Made by a program: the position numbers and the translations under genes. Positions 63,112 to 64,000 of a stretch of 64,000 nt of DNA are shown here, piece after piece; the stretch's first letter is position 1; every line of letters begins with the position of its first letter. The notes beneath the pieces were generated by a model, which saw nothing but the letters and a program-made list of their open reading frames with translations, was not told the origin of the DNA and did not search any database. The DNA is from Rugamonas rivuli (GTDB lineage: Bacteria; Pseudomonadota; Gammaproteobacteria; Burkholderiales; Burkholderiaceae_D): assembly GCF_009380165.1 (NCBI RefSeq), contig NZ_WHUF01000003.1, positions 744,001 to 808,000 on the forward strand, read 5' to 3'.

Positions 63112-64000
63112 TTATTTGAACTGCGGTGGCGTTTCGAAGGTGTGGAACGGCGCCGGCGACGGCACGGTCCACTCCAGGCCTTCAGCGCCATCCCATGGCT
63201 TGGCTTCGGCTTTCTTGCCGCCACGGATGGTCGGCAGGATCACGAAGAACAGGAAGAACACCTGCGACAGACCGAAACCGAAAGCACCGATGGTGGCGAT
63301 CATGTTGAAGTCGGTGAACTGCGCCGAGTAGTCGGCGTAGCGGCGCGGCATCCCCGCCAGACCCAGGAAGTGCATCGGGAAGAAGGTGATGTTGAAGGTG
63401 ATCAGCGACAGCCAGAAGTGGGTCTTGCCCATGGCTTCGTTGTACATGTGGCCGGTCCACTTCGGCGACCAGTAGTAGAAGCCGGCGAACAGCGCGAACA
63501 GCGAACCCGCCACCAGCACGTAGTGGAAGTGCGCCACCACGTAGTAGGTGTCTTGCAGCTGGATGTCGATCGGGGTCACAGCCAGGATCAGGCCGGTGAA
63601 GCCGCCGATGGTGAACACGAAGATGAAGCCGACGGCGAACAGCATCGGGGTTTCGAAGGTCATCGAACCCTTCCACATCGTGGCGATCCAGTTGAACACT
63701 TTCACGCCGGTCGGCACTGCGATCAGCATGGTGGCGTACATGAAGAACAGCTGCGACGTCACCGGCATGCCGGTGGTGAACATGTGGTGGGCCCAGACGA
63801 TGAAGGACAGGATCGCGATCGATGCGGTCGCGTAGACCATCGAAGCGTAGCCGAACAGCTGCTTGCGGGCGAAGGCCGGCAGGATCTGCGAGACGATGCC
63901 GAAGGCCGGCAGAATCATGATGTAGACCTCAGGATGGCCGAAGAACCAGAAGATGTGCTGATACATCACCGGGTCGCCGCCGCCGGCAGCGTTAAAGAAG
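63112..64000 (-). CDS. coxA: Cytochrome c oxidase subunit I, C-terminal part, cut by window edge
   Basis: The visible 296 residues contain the binuclear-centre ligands: [14 protein letters not shown] (CuB His with the cross-linked Tyr), [12 protein letters not shown] (two CuB His) and [12 protein letters not shown] (heme a and a3 His). The K-channel residues TGVKVFNW are also present. The protein ends [19 protein letters not shown] with a soluble tail. This is the catalytic subunit of the aa3 oxidase. Its N-terminus lies beyond the right edge. Confidence 0.97.
   Translation of the reverse strand, partial: FFNAAGGGDPVMYQHIFWFFGHPEVYIMILPAFGIVSQILPAFARKQLFGYASMVYATASIAILSFIVWAHHMFTTGMPVTSQLFFMYATMLIAVPTGVKVFNWIATMWKGSMTFETPMLFAVGFIFVFTIGGFTGLILAVTPIDIQLQDTYYVVAHFHYVLVAGSLFALFAGFYYWSPKWTGHMYNEAMGKTHFWLSLITFNITFFPMHFLGLAGMPRRYADYSAQFTDFNMIATIGAFGFGLSQVFFLFFVILPTIRGGKKAEAKPWDGAEGLEWTVPSPAPFHTFETPPQFK

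Noticed and set aside
1..64000. CRISPR arrays, tRNA or rRNA genes, insertion sequences, prophage genes, integrase-flanked islands
   Set aside because: No regularly spaced repeats, cloverleaf sequences, transposase or integrase motifs were seen on either strand.

Overview
The window looks like a chromosomal segment of a GC-rich betaproteobacterium of the Oxalobacteraceae type (Duganella, Massilia, Rugamonas or Janthinobacterium). This rests on the ftsY-ftsE-ftsX-rpoH order, the Burkholderiales-style cytochrome oxidase assembly cluster with its small membrane proteins, the Burkholderia-type trimeric porin and a minus-strand RNase P RNA. The exact genus is inference. No tRNA, rRNA, insertion sequence, prophage or CRISPR array was seen.

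Layout. Positions 1-9367 hold a truncated M9 collagenase, a PAS-AraC regulator, a 127-bp fold-back repeat beside a possible gene remnant, glpK, rnpB, a TPP-dependent acetolactate-synthase-like enzyme, an exported unknown, a porin and a 1.1-kb gene-free stretch. Positions 9368-24578 hold a B12-binding MerR regulator with the CarH/LitR light-sensor motifs, the division and heat-shock block ftsY-ftsE-ftsX-rpoH (rpoH preceded by a near-perfect CIRCE operator), a gamma-glutamyltransferase, an atypical cytochrome P450, a signal peptidase paralogue, an ABC transporter whose permease is fused to a CPBP protease, and an exported DJ-1-like protein next to a GlxA-type regulator.

Positions 24563-44314 form a pectin and galacturonate locus. 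Export and surface functions are a TonB-dependent receptor, two Tat-exported GH28 exo-polygalacturonase-like enzymes, a CE12 acetylesterase and a GH28-CE8 fusion. The cytoplasmic oxidative route is udh, an SMP-30 lactonase, garD, kdgD and a 2-oxoglutarate semialdehyde dehydrogenase, so every step from galacturonate to 2-oxoglutarate is encoded. Two FadR-type regulators sit at the divergent promoters, each beside its own kind of palindrome. No inner-membrane uronate permease is visible.

Positions 44475-53690 hold an HDOD protein, a tellurium-resistance-type cluster (two TerD proteins, AIM24, DUF475), a LysR regulator, and a three-gene envelope operon I cannot assign to a described system: an OmpA-domain lipoprotein, a five-helix membrane protein and an exported VWA-like protein. 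It follows an AT-rich, palindrome-dense leader and is the best candidate for something new. Positions 53812-64000 hold a CNNM/CBS transporter, a family-3 solute-binding protein, a PerM-type transporter and the aa3 cytochrome c oxidase assembly cluster, ending inside coxA.
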